A stretch of 64,000 bases of DNA, from contig CBDIHI010000011.1 in NCBI GenBank assembly GCA_965279075.1, positions 434,001-498,000 on the forward strand. Direction: 5' to 3'. Position numbers and translations under genes: made by a program. Shown piece after piece: positions 52,310 through 63,483 of the stretch (the stretch's first letter is position 1; every line of letters begins with the position of its first letter). The DNA comes from SZAS-79 sp965279075. Lineage in GTDB: Bacteria > Pseudomonadota > Gammaproteobacteria > Burkholderiales > SG8-39. Below the pieces are notes generated by a model. That model was not told the origin of the DNA and ran no database searches. It worked only from the letters and a program-made list of their open reading frames with translations.

Positions 52310-55147
52310 ATGATGAAGCAGCTCGCCGGCAACTCGTACCTCTTCGGCGGCAACGCGCCGTTCGTCGAGGAGCTTTACGAGCAGTACCTCGTCAATCCCG
52401 GCGCGGTGCCCGAGGGCTGGCGCGAGTACTTCGACCAGATGCAGCTGATGCCGGGCGCGCAGGGCAACGGGGACAAGGACGTGGCCCACGCGCCGGTCGT
52501 CGAGTCGTTCGTGCAGCGCGCGAAGGCCGGCCAGCTCGGCGGCGCGCGCGCGCCGGTGCAGCTTGCCACGCACGAGAAGCTGCAGGTTGCGGCGCTGCTG
52601 CTGGTCACCTCCTACCGGATCTCCGGCTCGCGCTGGTCGAACCTCGACCCGCTCAAGCGCATGCCGCGCCCGCCCGCGCCGGAGCTCGAGTCGGCGTACT
52701 ACGACCTGACCGAGGCCGACCTCGACACCGAGGTCAATGCGGGCTCGTTCATCAGCCTGGAGCGGGTCACGCTGCGCACGCTGATCCAGGCGCTGCGCGA
52801 CACGTACTGCCGCAACATCGGCTTCGAATACATGTTCATCAGCGAGCGCGCCCAGCGCCTGTGGATCCAGGAGCGCATCGAGCCGGTCCGGGCAACCCCG
52901 AAATTCGACACCGCCTACCAGCGGCGCATCCTGCAGAAGCTGACCGAGGCCGAGACGCTCGAGAAATACCTGCATACGCGTTACGTCGGCCAGAAACGAT
53001 TCTCGCTCGAGGGCGGGGAAAGCCTGATCCCGATGATGGACGAGCTGATCCAGCGTGCCGGAGCGTCCGGCGTGCAGGAGATCGTGATCGGCATGGCCCA
53101 CCGCGGGCGCCTCAACGTGCTGGTCAACGTGCTGGGCAAGATGCCCGAGGAACTGTTCTCCGAGTTCGAGGGCAAGCACCAGAGCGACTTCTCGTTCTCG
53201 GGCGACGTGAAGTACCACAAGGGCTTCTCCTCCGACATCACCACGCCGGGTGGCCCCGTACACATCAGCGCGGCGTTCAATCCCTCCCACCTCGAGATCG
53301 TGAACCCGGTGGTCGAGGGCTCGGTGCGCGCGCGCCAGCGCCGCCGCGACGACAAGACCGGCGACCAGGTGCTGCCGATCCTGATCCACGGCGACGCCGC
53401 GTTCGCGGGCCAGGGCGTGGTCATGGAGACGCTGAACCTCTCGGGCACGCGCGGCTACGGCACGGGCGGCACGGTGCACATCGTCGTGAACAACCAGATC
53501 GGCTTCACGACCTCGGACCCGCGCGACGCGCGTTCCACGATCTACTGCACGGATGTGGCGAAGATGGTCGAGGCGCCGATCTTCCACGTAAACGCTGACG
53601 ACCCGGAGGCCGTGCAATACGTCACGCAGATGGCCCTCGATTTCCGCAAGCAGTTCAAGAAGGACGTCGTGATCGACATGGTCTGCTTCAGGAAGCTCGG
53701 CCACAACGAGCAGGACGAGCCCTTCATCACGCAGCCGCTGATGTACAAGAAGATCACGCAGCACCCGGGTACGCGCAAGCTGTACGCCGACAAGCTGGTG
53801 ACGCAGGGCGTGATCAAAGCAGAGGAGCCGGACGAGATCATCAAGCAGTTCCGCGCCGACCTGGACGCGGGCAAACACACGTCGAACCCCGTGCTGTCGA
53901 ACTTCAAGAGCAAGTTCGCGGTGGACTGGACCTCCTTCGTCGGCGCCAAGTGGACCGATGCCGCCGACACGCACGTGCCGCTCGCGCAACTGCAGCGCCT
54001 GTCCGAGGCGCTGACCACGCTGCCCGCAGGTTTCAAGGTGCACCCGACGGTGGGGCGCCTCCTCGAGGCGAGGAAGCAGATGGGCGAGGGCAAGATCCCG
54101 GTGGACTGGGGCATGGCCGAGACCCTGTCCTACGCCTCGCTGGTGGCGAACGGCTACAACGTGCGCCTCTCCGGCCAGGACGCGGGCCGCGGCACGTTCG
54201 CTCACCGCCACTCCGTCCTGCACGACCAGGACCGCGAACGCTGGGATTCGGGCACCCATATTCCGCTGAACAGCATCTCCAAGGACCAGGGCGACTTCGT
54301 GGTCATCGACTCGGTGCTGTCGGAGGAGGCTGTGCTCGGGTTCGAGTACGGCTATGCCACGGCCGAGCCTAACGAACTCGTGATCTGGGAAGCGCAGTTC
54401 GGCGATTTCGCCAACGGCGCGCAGGTCGTGATCGACCAGTTCATCTCGTCGGGCGAGGCGAAGTGGGGCCGCGTCTGCGGCCTCGTGATGCTGCTGCCCC
54501 ACGGCTACGAAGGCCAGGGGCCCGAGCACTCCTCGGCGCGCCTCGAGCGTTACCTGCAGCTGTGCGCGGAGCACAACATGCAGGTCGTGGTGCCGTCCAA
54601 CGCGGCGCAGATCTTCCACCTGCTGCGCCGCCAGATGCTGCGCCCGTTCAGGAAGCCGCTGGTCGTCATGACGCCGAAGTCGCTGCTGAGGAAGAAGGAC
54701 GCCGCCTCGCCGCTGAAGGACCTGGCCAAGGGCACGTTCCAGACGGTGATCCCGGAGATCGACGCCCTCGACCCGAAATCGGTCACGCGCATCATCGCGT
54801 GCTGCGGCAAGGTCTACTACGACCTGCTGTCGGCCCGCCGCGAGCGCCGCCACGACAACGTCGCCGTGATCCGCGTCGAGCAGCTCTACCCCTTCCCGCA
54901 CAAGCCGTTTGCGGCGGAGATGAAGAAGTACCCGAACGCACACGAGGTGGTCTGGTGCCAGGAAGAGCCCCAGAACCAGGGGGCGTGGTACCAGATCGGG
55001 CATTACATGAGCGAGAACATGCGCGACGACCAGAAGCTGCATTACGCGGGCCGCCCCCCGTCGGCAGCGCCGGCCGGCGGGTACCTCTCCAAGCACAACG
55101 AGCGCCAGAAGGCGCTGGTGGACCAGGCTTTCGGCAAGTACAAGTAG
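52310..55147 (+). CDS. sucA: 2-oxoglutarate dehydrogenase E1 component
   Basis: A 945-residue thiamine-diphosphate decarboxylase. It has the N-terminal NSYLFGGNAPFVEELYEQYL, GMAHRGRLNVLVNVLGK, the TPP motif HGDAAFAGQGVVMETLNLS through VVNNQIGFTT, and a C-terminal transketolase domain with EGQGPEHSSARLER. ATG 52310 follows gltA by 17 bp. It is the first gene of the odh set; a terminator-like hairpin follows it before sucB. Confidence 0.96.
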   Translation: MMKQLAGNSYLFGGNAPFVEELYEQYLVNPGAVPEGWREYFDQMQLMPGAQGNGDKDVAHAPVVESFVQRAKAGQLGGARAPVQLATHEKLQVAALLLVTSYRISGSRWSNLDPLKRMPRPPAPELESAYYDLTEADLDTEVNAGSFISLERVTLRTLIQALRDTYCRNIGFEYMFISERAQRLWIQERIEPVRATPKFDTAYQRRILQKLTEAETLEKYLHTRYVGQKRFSLEGGESLIPMMDELIQRAGASGVQEIVIGMAHRGRLNVLVNVLGKMPEELFSEFEGKHQSDFSFSGDVKYHKGFSSDITTPGGPVHISAAFNPSHLEIVNPVVEGSVRARQRRRDDKTGDQVLPILIHGDAAFAGQGVVMETLNLSGTRGYGTGGTVHIVVNNQIGFTTSDPRDARSTIYCTDVAKMVEAPIFHVNADDPEAVQYVTQMALDFRKQFKKDVVIDMVCFRKLGHNEQDEPFITQPLMYKKITQHPGTRKLYADKLVTQGVIKAEEPDEIIKQFRADLDAGKHTSNPVLSNFKSKFAVDWTSFVGAKWTDAADTHVPLAQLQRLSEALTTLPAGFKVHPTVGRLLEARKQMGEGKIPVDWGMAETLSYASLVANGYNVRLSGQDAGRGTFAHRHSVLHDQDRERWDSGTHIPLNSISKDQGDFVVIDSVLSEEAVLGFEYGYATAEPNELVIWEAQFGDFANGAQVVIDQFISSGEAKWGRVCGLVMLLPHGYEGQGPEHSSARLERYLQLCAEHNMQVVVPSNAAQIFHLLRRQMLRPFRKPLVVMTPKSLLRKKDAASPLKDLAKGTFQTVIPEIDALDPKSVTRIIACCGKVYYDLLSARRERRHDNVAVIRVEQLYPFPHKPFAAEMKKYPNAHEVVWCQEEPQNQGAWYQIGHYMSENMRDDQKLHYAGRPPSAAPAGGYLSKHNERQKALVDQAFGKYK

Positions 55148-55170
55148 CCGCAATCCGGCAGTAGAAGCCC

Positions 55171-55193
55171 GGCGCGCTACGCGCCTGTTTTTT
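55171..55193 (+). terminator. Intrinsic terminator or attenuator between sucA and sucB
   Basis: A GGCGCG-CTA-CGCGCC hairpin at 55171-55185 is followed by TGTTTTTT. It lies in the 101-bp gap between E1 and E2 genes on the plus strand, so it may reduce read-through into sucB-lpdA. Confidence 0.7.
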
Positions 55194-55248
55194 CAAAACC
55201 CGAGGCGAGGCTTAGCCGGACCCGGGGAAAAACGGAACGGGGAATCCC

Positions 55249-56499
55249 ATGATCGTAGAAGTCAAAGTACCGCAGCTGTCCGAATCGGTGTCCGAAGCGA
55301 CGCTGCTCTCCTGGCACAAGAAGGAGGGCGAGGCCGTAGCGCGCGACGAGAACCTGATCGACATCGAGACCGACAAGGTCGTGATGGAGCTGCCCGCGCC
55401 GGTGGCCGGTGTCCTCGTGAAGATCATCAAGGGCGAGAAGGGCCTGGTCGGTTCGGGCGAGGTGATCGCCCAGATCGACACCGAAGCCAAGGCCAGCGTG
55501 GCCTCGGCAGCGCCTGCGGCCAAGGCCGCGGCCCCCGCACCGGCGGCACCCGTGCCTGCGCCGGCACCTGCGGCGCCCGTAGCGAGTGCGCCCGTGATGC
55601 CCGCCGCGCAGAAGATTGCCGCCGAAAAAGGCATCAATACGTCCACGATTGCCGGCACGGGCCGCGACGGCCGCGTGACCAAGGGCGACGTCCTTCAGGC
55701 CGGCGCCCCTGCCGCGCGTGCGGCGACGCCGGCAGCAGCCCCTGCCGCGGCGCTCCCGCAACCGCCGTCCCCCGTCAACATCGACGCGATGCTCGCCAAC
55801 CGGCCCGAACAGCGTGTGCCCATGTCGCGCCTGCGCGCGCGCATCGCCGAGCGCCTCGTCCAGTCCCAGTCCACTGCCGCGATCCTCACGACCTTCAACG
55901 AGGTCAACATGCAGCCGGTCATGGACATGAGGAAGAAGTACCAGGAGCGCTTCGAGAAGGAGCACGGCACCAAGCTCGGCTTCATGTCCTTCTTCGTGAA
56001 GGCCGTGGTCGCCGGGCTCAAGAAATACCCGGTCGTGAACGCCTCGGTGGATGGCAACGACATCGTCTACCACGGGTACTTCGACATCGGCATCGCGGTG
56101 GGCAGCCCGCGCGGGCTGGTGGTCCCGATCCTGCGCGACTGCGACCAGATGAGCTTCGCCGGGATAGAAAAGAAGATCGCCGAGTTCGGCAAGAAGGCCG
56201 GCGACGGCAAGCTGACGATCGAGGACCTCACCGGTGGCACGTTCTCGATCTCCAACGGCGGCACGTTCGGCTCGATGCTGTCGACACCGATCATCAACCC
56301 GCCGCAGTCGGCGATCCTCGGCGTGCACGCGACCAAGGACCGCGCGGTGGTCGAGAACGGGCAGGTCGTGGTGCGGCCGATGAACTACTTCGCGCTGTCC
56401 TACGACCACCGGATCATCGACGGCCGCGAGGCGGTGCTGTTCCTGGTCGCGGTCAAGGAGGCCCTCGAGGATCCCGCCCGCCTGCTGATCGAGGTCTGA
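55249..56499 (+). CDS. sucB: Dihydrolipoyllysine succinyltransferase (E2 of 2-oxoglutarate dehydrogenase)
   Basis: A 416-residue core enzyme. One lipoyl domain (1-78) has the lipoyl lysine K43 in IETDKVVMELPAP; an alanine/proline-rich hinge (80-115), an E3/E1-binding domain (about 120-155, AAEKGINTSTIAGTGRDGRV) and a second Ala/Pro linker follow. The catalytic domain carries YDHRIIDGREAVLFL. It transfers succinyl groups to CoA; lpdA begins 1 bp after its stop. Confidence 0.96.
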   Translation: MIVEVKVPQLSESVSEATLLSWHKKEGEAVARDENLIDIETDKVVMELPAPVAGVLVKIIKGEKGLVGSGEVIAQIDTEAKASVASAAPAAKAAAPAPAAPVPAPAPAAPVASAPVMPAAQKIAAEKGINTSTIAGTGRDGRVTKGDVLQAGAPAARAATPAAAPAAALPQPPSPVNIDAMLANRPEQRVPMSRLRARIAERLVQSQSTAAILTTFNEVNMQPVMDMRKKYQERFEKEHGTKLGFMSFFVKAVVAGLKKYPVVNASVDGNDIVYHGYFDIGIAVGSPRGLVVPILRDCDQMSFAGIEKKIAEFGKKAGDGKLTIEDLTGGTFSISNGGTFGSMLSTPIINPPQSAILGVHATKDRAVVENGQVVVRPMNYFALSYDHRIIDGREAVLFLVAVKEALEDPARLLIEV

Positions 56500-56500
56500 C

Positions 56501-57934
56501 ATGGCCCAGACCTTCGATGTGGTGGTGATCGGGTCGGGCCCGGCGGGGTACATCGCCGCGATCCGCGCGGCGCAGCTGGGCCTCTCGACGGCCTGCGTCG
56601 AGGACTGGAAGTCGCCCAAGGGCGACCTTCGCCTGGGCGGCACCTGCCTCAACGTGGGCTGCATCCCGTCCAAGGCGTTGCTTGAGTCCTCCGAGAACTA
56701 CGAGCGCGTGACGGACAAGTTCAAGGCCCACGGCATCACTGCGACCGGGGTCAAGTTCGACCTCGCCACGATGCTCGACCGGAAGGAGAAGATCGTCGCC
56801 AAGATGACCTCCGGGATCGCGGGGCTGTTCAAGAAGAACAAGGTCACCTGGCTGCAAGGCCGCGGCAAGCTCGCCGGCGGCGGTGCGGAAGGGTGGCAGG
56901 TCGAGGTGGCGGGCGCGAGAGGCGCCGAGAAGGTCACCGCGAAGCACGTGATCGTCGCCACCGGCTCCAAGGCGCGTCACCTGCCCGACCTGCCGGTGGA
57001 CAACGTCATGGTCTGCGACAACGAAGGTGCGCTGTCCTTCGATTCGGTGCCCGAACGCCTTGGCGTCATCGGGGCCGGCGTCATCGGCCTGGAACTGGGC
57101 AGCGTCTGGCGCCGGCTGGGCTCCAAAGTGAAAATCGTCGAGGCGTTGCCGGCCTTCCTTGGCGCGGCCGACGAATCGGTCGCGGCGGAAGCCTGGAAGA
57201 TCTTCACGAAAGAGCAGGGCCTCGACATCGAACTCGGCATCAAGATCAAGTCGGTCAGGAAGGGCAAGAAGGAAATCGTCATCGAGTATTCGGCCGCCGA
57301 CGGCGCCGCGAAGAAGTTCGAGTGCGACCGGCTGATCGTGTCCATCGGGCGCATTCCCAACACCGATGGCCTTGGCGCCGAAGGCGTCGGCCTCAAGGTC
57401 GACGCACGAGGTTTCGTCGAGGTGGACGGCCACTGCCGCACCAACCTGCCGAATGTGTGGGCAGTAGGAGACGTAGTGCGCGGCCCCATGCTCGCGCACA
57501 AGGGCGAGGAGGAAGGCGTGATGGTCGCCGAGATCATCGCCGGCCAGAAAGGGCATGTGAACTACGACACCATCCCCTGGGTCATCTACACGGCCCCGGA
57601 AATCGCCTGGGTGGGCAAGACCGAGCAGCACCTCAAGGCCGAGGGCGTTGCCTACAAGTCAGGCCGCTTCCCGTTCGCGTACAACGGCCGCGCGCTGGGC
57701 CGTGACGAGCCGGAAGGCTTCATCAAGATGCTGGCCGACGCGAAGACCGACCGGATCCTCGGCGTTCACGTGATTGGCGGGCAGGCCTCGGAACTGATCG
57801 CCGAGGCGGTGGTGGCGATGGAGTTCTCGGCCTCGGCCGAGGACATCGCCCGCATCTGCCATGCGCACCCGTCGATGTCCGAAGTCATGCATGAGGCCGC
57901 GCTCGCCGTCGACAAGCGCTCGCTGAACAGCTAG
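56501..57934 (+). CDS. lpdA: Dihydrolipoamide dehydrogenase (E3)
   Basis: A 477-residue flavoprotein disulfide reductase. FAD motif VVVIGSGPAGYIAAIRAA, redox cysteines C49 and C54 in GGTCLNVGCIPSKALL, NAD motif GVIGAGVIGLELGSVW and the C-terminal active-site HAHPSMSEVMHEA. It reoxidises lipoyl groups on SucB and is immediately downstream of it. Confidence 0.96.
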   Translation: MAQTFDVVVIGSGPAGYIAAIRAAQLGLSTACVEDWKSPKGDLRLGGTCLNVGCIPSKALLESSENYERVTDKFKAHGITATGVKFDLATMLDRKEKIVAKMTSGIAGLFKKNKVTWLQGRGKLAGGGAEGWQVEVAGARGAEKVTAKHVIVATGSKARHLPDLPVDNVMVCDNEGALSFDSVPERLGVIGAGVIGLELGSVWRRLGSKVKIVEALPAFLGAADESVAAEAWKIFTKEQGLDIELGIKIKSVRKGKKEIVIEYSAADGAAKKFECDRLIVSIGRIPNTDGLGAEGVGLKVDARGFVEVDGHCRTNLPNVWAVGDVVRGPMLAHKGEEEGVMVAEIIAGQKGHVNYDTIPWVIYTAPEIAWVGKTEQHLKAEGVAYKSGRFPFAYNGRALGRDEPEGFIKMLADAKTDRILGVHVIGGQASELIAEAVVAMEFSASAEDIARICHAHPSMSEVMHEAALAVDKRSLNS

Positions 57935-57947
57935 ATGCCCCGCAGCC

Positions 57948-59120
57948 ATGCGGGATAGCGCGCTCGACGCGGACCTCGAGTCGCTGGAGGACGGCGACGT
58001 CCGCATGGACGTCGTGGCGCTCTACCAACAGAGTCTTGCGAAGCGCGGGTTCGTGTCGGACGCGGCGCAGTGGCGCGCCGTCGAGCGCTTGCAGCGCCTC
58101 TACGACGAATGGACCGCCTACAAGGCCCGTCGCAATACGGCGCTGAAGCGGATGCTGGTCAAGCCGCCGCTCCCCAAGGGGGTCTACCTCTGGGGCGGGG
58201 TTGGGCGGGGCAAGAGTTTCCTGATGGACTCGTTCTACCTGTGCGTGCCGCTGATCCGCAAGCGCCGGGTTCACTTCCACCACTTCATGCGCGAGATCCA
58301 TCGCGAGCTGAACGAGGTCAAGGGCACCGCGGACCCGATCGCCGAGGTGGCCGCGCGCACCGCCAAGCGCTACCGGCTGATCTGCTTCGACGAGTTCCAT
58401 GTCTCCGACATCGCCGACGCCATGATCCTCGGCCGTTTCCTTGACCAGGTCATGGAGCGCGGTGTGGTGTTCTGCATGACCAGCAACTACGCGCCCGACC
58501 AGCTCTACCCCAACGGCCTGCAGCGGGAGCGCTTCCTGCCGACGATCGAGTTGATCAAGAGCCGCATGGACGTGCTCGAGGTGGACCAGGGCAACGACTA
58601 CCGCCGCCGGGCGCTCGAGCAGGTCAGGGTCTACCACACGCCGCTCGACGCGGCGGCCGAGGCGTCGCTCGAGCGCATCTTCGCCAGCCTGAAGGACGTC
58701 GAGGAGGAGACCCACCCGCTCGACGTCGAGGGCCGCAAGATCCCCTACCGGAAGCGCGCGGGGGGATTGGTCTGGTTCGACTTCTCCGTGCTGTGCGGCG
58801 GGGCCCGCTCGTACACCGACTATGTCGACCTCACGCGGCGTTTCCATACGGTGATACTGTCCGGTATACCGCGCATTTCGGCGAAGAACGCGGATTCGGC
58901 CCGCCGCTTCACCTGGCTGGTGGACGTGTTTTACGACGAGCGCATCAAGCTGATCTGCTCGGCCGCGACCGTCCCCGAGGAGTTGTACGCGGACGGCACG
59001 CAGGGCGAGACGGCGAGCGTCGAATTCTCGCGCACCGTCAGCCGCCTGACCGAGATGCAGTCCATGGATTACCTGCAGGCCGAGAGGCCGAAGCACGACA
59101 ATCGCAGCGAGGAGGACTAG
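57948..59120 (+). CDS. zapE: AFG1-like ATPase, cell division protein ZapE
   Basis: A 390-residue P-loop ATPase. Walker A is GGVGRGKS (83-90) and Walker B RLICFDEFHVSDIADAMIL, followed by CMTSNYAPDQLYPNGLQRERF. ZapE acts on FtsZ during division and is commonly encoded after odhL in Burkholderiales. It starts 13 bp after lpdA and abuts the next gene without a gap. Confidence 0.93.
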   Translation: MRDSALDADLESLEDGDVRMDVVALYQQSLAKRGFVSDAAQWRAVERLQRLYDEWTAYKARRNTALKRMLVKPPLPKGVYLWGGVGRGKSFLMDSFYLCVPLIRKRRVHFHHFMREIHRELNEVKGTADPIAEVAARTAKRYRLICFDEFHVSDIADAMILGRFLDQVMERGVVFCMTSNYAPDQLYPNGLQRERFLPTIELIKSRMDVLEVDQGNDYRRRALEQVRVYHTPLDAAAEASLERIFASLKDVEEETHPLDVEGRKIPYRKRAGGLVWFDFSVLCGGARSYTDYVDLTRRFHTVILSGIPRISAKNADSARRFTWLVDVFYDERIKLICSAATVPEELYADGTQGETASVEFSRTVSRLTEMQSMDYLQAERPKHDNRSEED

Positions 59121-60113
59121 ATGGAGAAGTTCAAGGCTTACAAGATCACCGAAGTCGACAAGAAGGCGAGTGCCGCGTTCACCGAGTTCACATTGGACCA
59201 GCTCGACCCCGGCGAGGTCGTCGTGCGCGTGGCGTATTCGGACGTGAACTTCAAGGATGCGTTGGCCGCGACCGGCAAGGGCCGCATCCTGCTGCGCCCG
59301 GAATGCATAGGCGGGATCGACCTTTCCGGTACCGTCGTGTCGTCGACCGACGCGCGTTTCGCCAAGGGCGATGCCGTGCTCGCAACCGGCTTCGACCTCG
59401 GCGTGAAGCACCACGGCGGCTACGCCGAGTACGCGCGCGTGCCGGCCGACTGGCTGGTCAAGGTCCCGCAGGGCATGACCCTGTTCGAAGCGATGGCCTT
59501 CGGCACGGCCGGCTTCACGGCGGGCCTGGGCATCGTGCGCATGGAACAGAACGGCCTGAAACCCTCCAACGGCCCGGTACTCGTCAACGGCGCCACCGGC
59601 GGTGTCGGATCGATCGCGATCGATGCACTGTCGAAGCTCGGCTACCACGTGGTCGCGCTGACCGGCAAGGAAGCCGAGACCGATTACCTGAAGAAGCTCG
59701 GCGCCAAGGAAGTGATGTTGCGCCAGAGCATCGACCTGGCCAAGATCCGCCCGCTTGACCGCGCCCAGTGGGCCGGTGCAATCGACAACCTTGGCGGCGA
59801 AATCCTCGCCTGGACGGCGAGCACGATGAAGGTCGGCGGCACCATCGCTTCGATCGGCCTTGCGGCCAGCCCGTCGCTACCGACCACAGTGCTGCCCTTC
59901 ATCCTGCGCGGCGTGAGCCTGCTGGGGATCGACTCGGTGAACTGCCCGATGCCGCTGCGGACCGAAGTCTGGCGCAGGCTCGCGACCGACATGCGGCCGG
60001 TGCACCTGAAGGATATGACGAAGACGGTGGCGTTCGACCAGCTTCCCACGGTCTTCAATGCGTTCGTCGAGGCCAAAGCCACCGGGAGGACGGTGGTGGA
60101 TATGGCGGCTTGA
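59121..60113 (+). CDS. acuI: Acryloyl-CoA reductase AcuI / YhdH-type quinone oxidoreductase
   Basis: A 330-residue zinc-free medium-chain dehydrogenase/reductase. Family marks are AYSDVNFKDALAATGKG, GGYAEYARVPADWLV and VNGATGGVGSIAIDAL (NADPH binding). AcuI reduces toxic acryloyl-CoA to propionyl-CoA, which fits the neighbouring propionate genes. The general YhdH family is broader, so the substrate is inferred from context. Confidence 0.8.
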   Translation: MEKFKAYKITEVDKKASAAFTEFTLDQLDPGEVVVRVAYSDVNFKDALAATGKGRILLRPECIGGIDLSGTVVSSTDARFAKGDAVLATGFDLGVKHHGGYAEYARVPADWLVKVPQGMTLFEAMAFGTAGFTAGLGIVRMEQNGLKPSNGPVLVNGATGGVGSIAIDALSKLGYHVVALTGKEAETDYLKKLGAKEVMLRQSIDLAKIRPLDRAQWAGAIDNLGGEILAWTASTMKVGGTIASIGLAASPSLPTTVLPFILRGVSLLGIDSVNCPMPLRTEVWRRLATDMRPVHLKDMTKTVAFDQLPTVFNAFVEAKATGRTVVDMAA

Positions 60114-60158
60114 AAGCCCGCCGCAATCTGGGCCTGAGCCGGGTTTGAAGTCCCCTCT

Positions 60159-60223
60159 CTCATGATTTCGAGAAAGTAAGGGTTGCGCGGACGCGCAACC
60201 CAAGACTTTCTCGAAATCATGAG
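60159..60223. repeat. Long intergenic palindrome, copy 2 (between acuI and prpE)
   Basis: A 65-bp inverted repeat with outer arms CTCATGATTTCGAGAAAGT and inner arms GGGTTGCGCG, and the same AA/AAG asymmetric bulge as copy 1 at 44400-44463. Three positions differ from copy 1 on each arm, always as matched pairs, so pairing is kept. Confidence 0.85.
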
Positions 60224-60273
60224 ATTCACAAGGTCAAACCCGTGAAGGCCTTCGCACAGGAGCAGGAGGAGCC

Positions 60274-62183
<1,910 letters not shown>

Positions 62184-62187
<4 letters not shown>

Positions 62188-62591
62188 AGACCCGTCCCGC
62201 ACTCACCCTCGAAGACTGCAAGAAGATCAGCGCCGGCGCCGAAGCCGAGGCTAAGAAGAACAACTGGGAGGTCGCCATCGTCATCCTCGACGACGGCGGG
62301 CATGTCCTGCATGCACTGCGCAGCGACGGCGCCACGCCCGCCAACGTCACCATCGCCACCGAGAAGGCGCGCACCGCGGCGCTGACCCGCCGTCCCAGCA
62401 AGATGTGGGAGGAGCGGGTTGCGGGCGGCCGGGTGTCGATGCTGAAGATGCCGGGGGTGCTGCCGGTCGAGGGCGGCTTGCCGATCATGGTCGAGGGGAC
62501 CTGTGTCGGCGGCATCGGCGTGTCCGGCGTGCAGTCGCACGAGGACGCCCAGATCGGGCAGGCGGGGATCGATTTCCTGCTGAAAAAGTAA
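62184..62591 (+). CDS. GlcG/HbpS-like domain protein, cytoplasmic
   Basis: A 135-residue protein of the GlcG/HbpS (DUF336) family. Marks are LEDCKKISAGAEAEAKKNNW, VAIVILDDGGHVLHALR and GGLPIMVEGTCVGGIGVSG. No signal peptide. It is translationally coupled to prpE (ATGA). Family members bind heme or corrinoids or have unknown roles; function here not known. Confidence 0.82.
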
Positions 62592-62627
62592 CGCGCAGGA
62601 GGGGGCCGCGCCCCTCCCTGCGACCCG

Positions 62628-63113
62628 CTACTTCAGTGCGTTGAGGCCGGCCTGGGCGACCTGCTCGTCCTGGTCGGAGTTGACGCCGCTCACGCCCACG
62701 CCGCCGATGATCTTGCCGTTGACGACGATGGGCAGGCCCCCCTGGATCGGCGTGGCGCCGGGCAGGCCGAGCACTGCGACGCGTCCCTTGGACACGACGT
62801 CCTCGAAAGCCTTGCTCGGGCGGCGGAACATCGCCGCGGTGCGGCCTTTCTCGATCGCGATCGTCGCGCTCGAGGTCTGGGTGTCGTCGAGCATCTCGTA
62901 GTAGATCAGCATGCCGTGGTTGTCGAGGATGGCCACGGCCACGTTCCAGCTGTTCTTCTTCGCTTCGGCGATCGCGCCCGCGGCGATCTTCTTGGCATCC
63001 TCGAGGTTGATCTGCCCGCCGTAGCTGGGCCGCTGCTGCGCCGCAGCCGCGCCTGCGAACAGCACGAGCGATACGGCGGCGATGAATCGGATGAACCCGT
63101 TTGTAGTTTTCAT
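62628..63113 (-). CDS. GlcG/HbpS-like domain protein, exported
   Basis: A 161-residue paralogue of the preceding protein, but with a signal peptide (FIRFIAAVSLVLFAGAAAA) for export. Shared family pattern: NLEDAKKIAAGAIAEAKKNS, VAVAILDNHGMLIYYEM and GGLPIVVNGKIIGGVGVSG. It is convergent with its cytoplasmic relative, 36 bp away, suggesting a local inverted duplication of an old family member. Confidence 0.85.
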   Translation of the reverse strand: MKTTNGFIRFIAAVSLVLFAGAAAAQQRPSYGGQINLEDAKKIAAGAIAEAKKNSWNVAVAILDNHGMLIYYEMLDDTQTSSATIAIEKGRTAAMFRRPSKAFEDVVSKGRVAVLGLPGATPIQGGLPIVVNGKIIGGVGVSGVNSDQDEQVAQAGLNALK

Positions 63114-63195
63114 GGTCTCCCCCGGGATGGTTGGCGAAATACGCTGCTACGATACGCGAGAGCCCGCGCCGCGGGCAACCAACCGGGGGCGCCAC

Positions 63196-63483
63196 ATGAG
63201 CGGACAGGGACAGGCCGTGCCGACCAGGATGATCGACAACGACCGGGTGTGCGTGACCGAGTGGCGGTTTGCCCCCGGGGCGGCCACCGGCTGGCACCGC
63301 CACGGGCACGATTACGTGGTTGTTCCCCTCTATGACGGCCAGCTGAAGATCGTGGAGGGCGGCGGCGAGAAGGTCGCCGACCTGAAGAAGGGCGTGCCGT
63401 ATTTCCGGAACGAGGGGGTGGAGCACGACGTGATCAACGCCAACGCCTTCGAGTACGCCTTCATCGAAATCGAGATCAAGTGA
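63196..63483 (+). CDS. Small cupin-domain protein
   Basis: A 95-residue single-domain cupin. The metal-binding motif GAATGWHRHGHDYVVVPLYDG is represented by WHRHGHDY near residues 34-41, with the second-motif histidine in GVEHDVINAN. Such proteins may be dioxygenases, isomerases or sensors. It overlaps the amidohydrolase start by 4 bp, so the two probably act together. Confidence 0.8.
   Translation: MSGQGQAVPTRMIDNDRVCVTEWRFAPGAATGWHRHGHDYVVVPLYDGQLKIVEGGGEKVADLKKGVPYFRNEGVEHDVINANAFEYAFIEIEIK

Noticed and set aside
52244..55153. A 969-codon minus-strand frame opposite sucA
   Set aside because: Same shadow effect; SucA on the plus strand is unmistakable and the antisense product has no recognisable domain.
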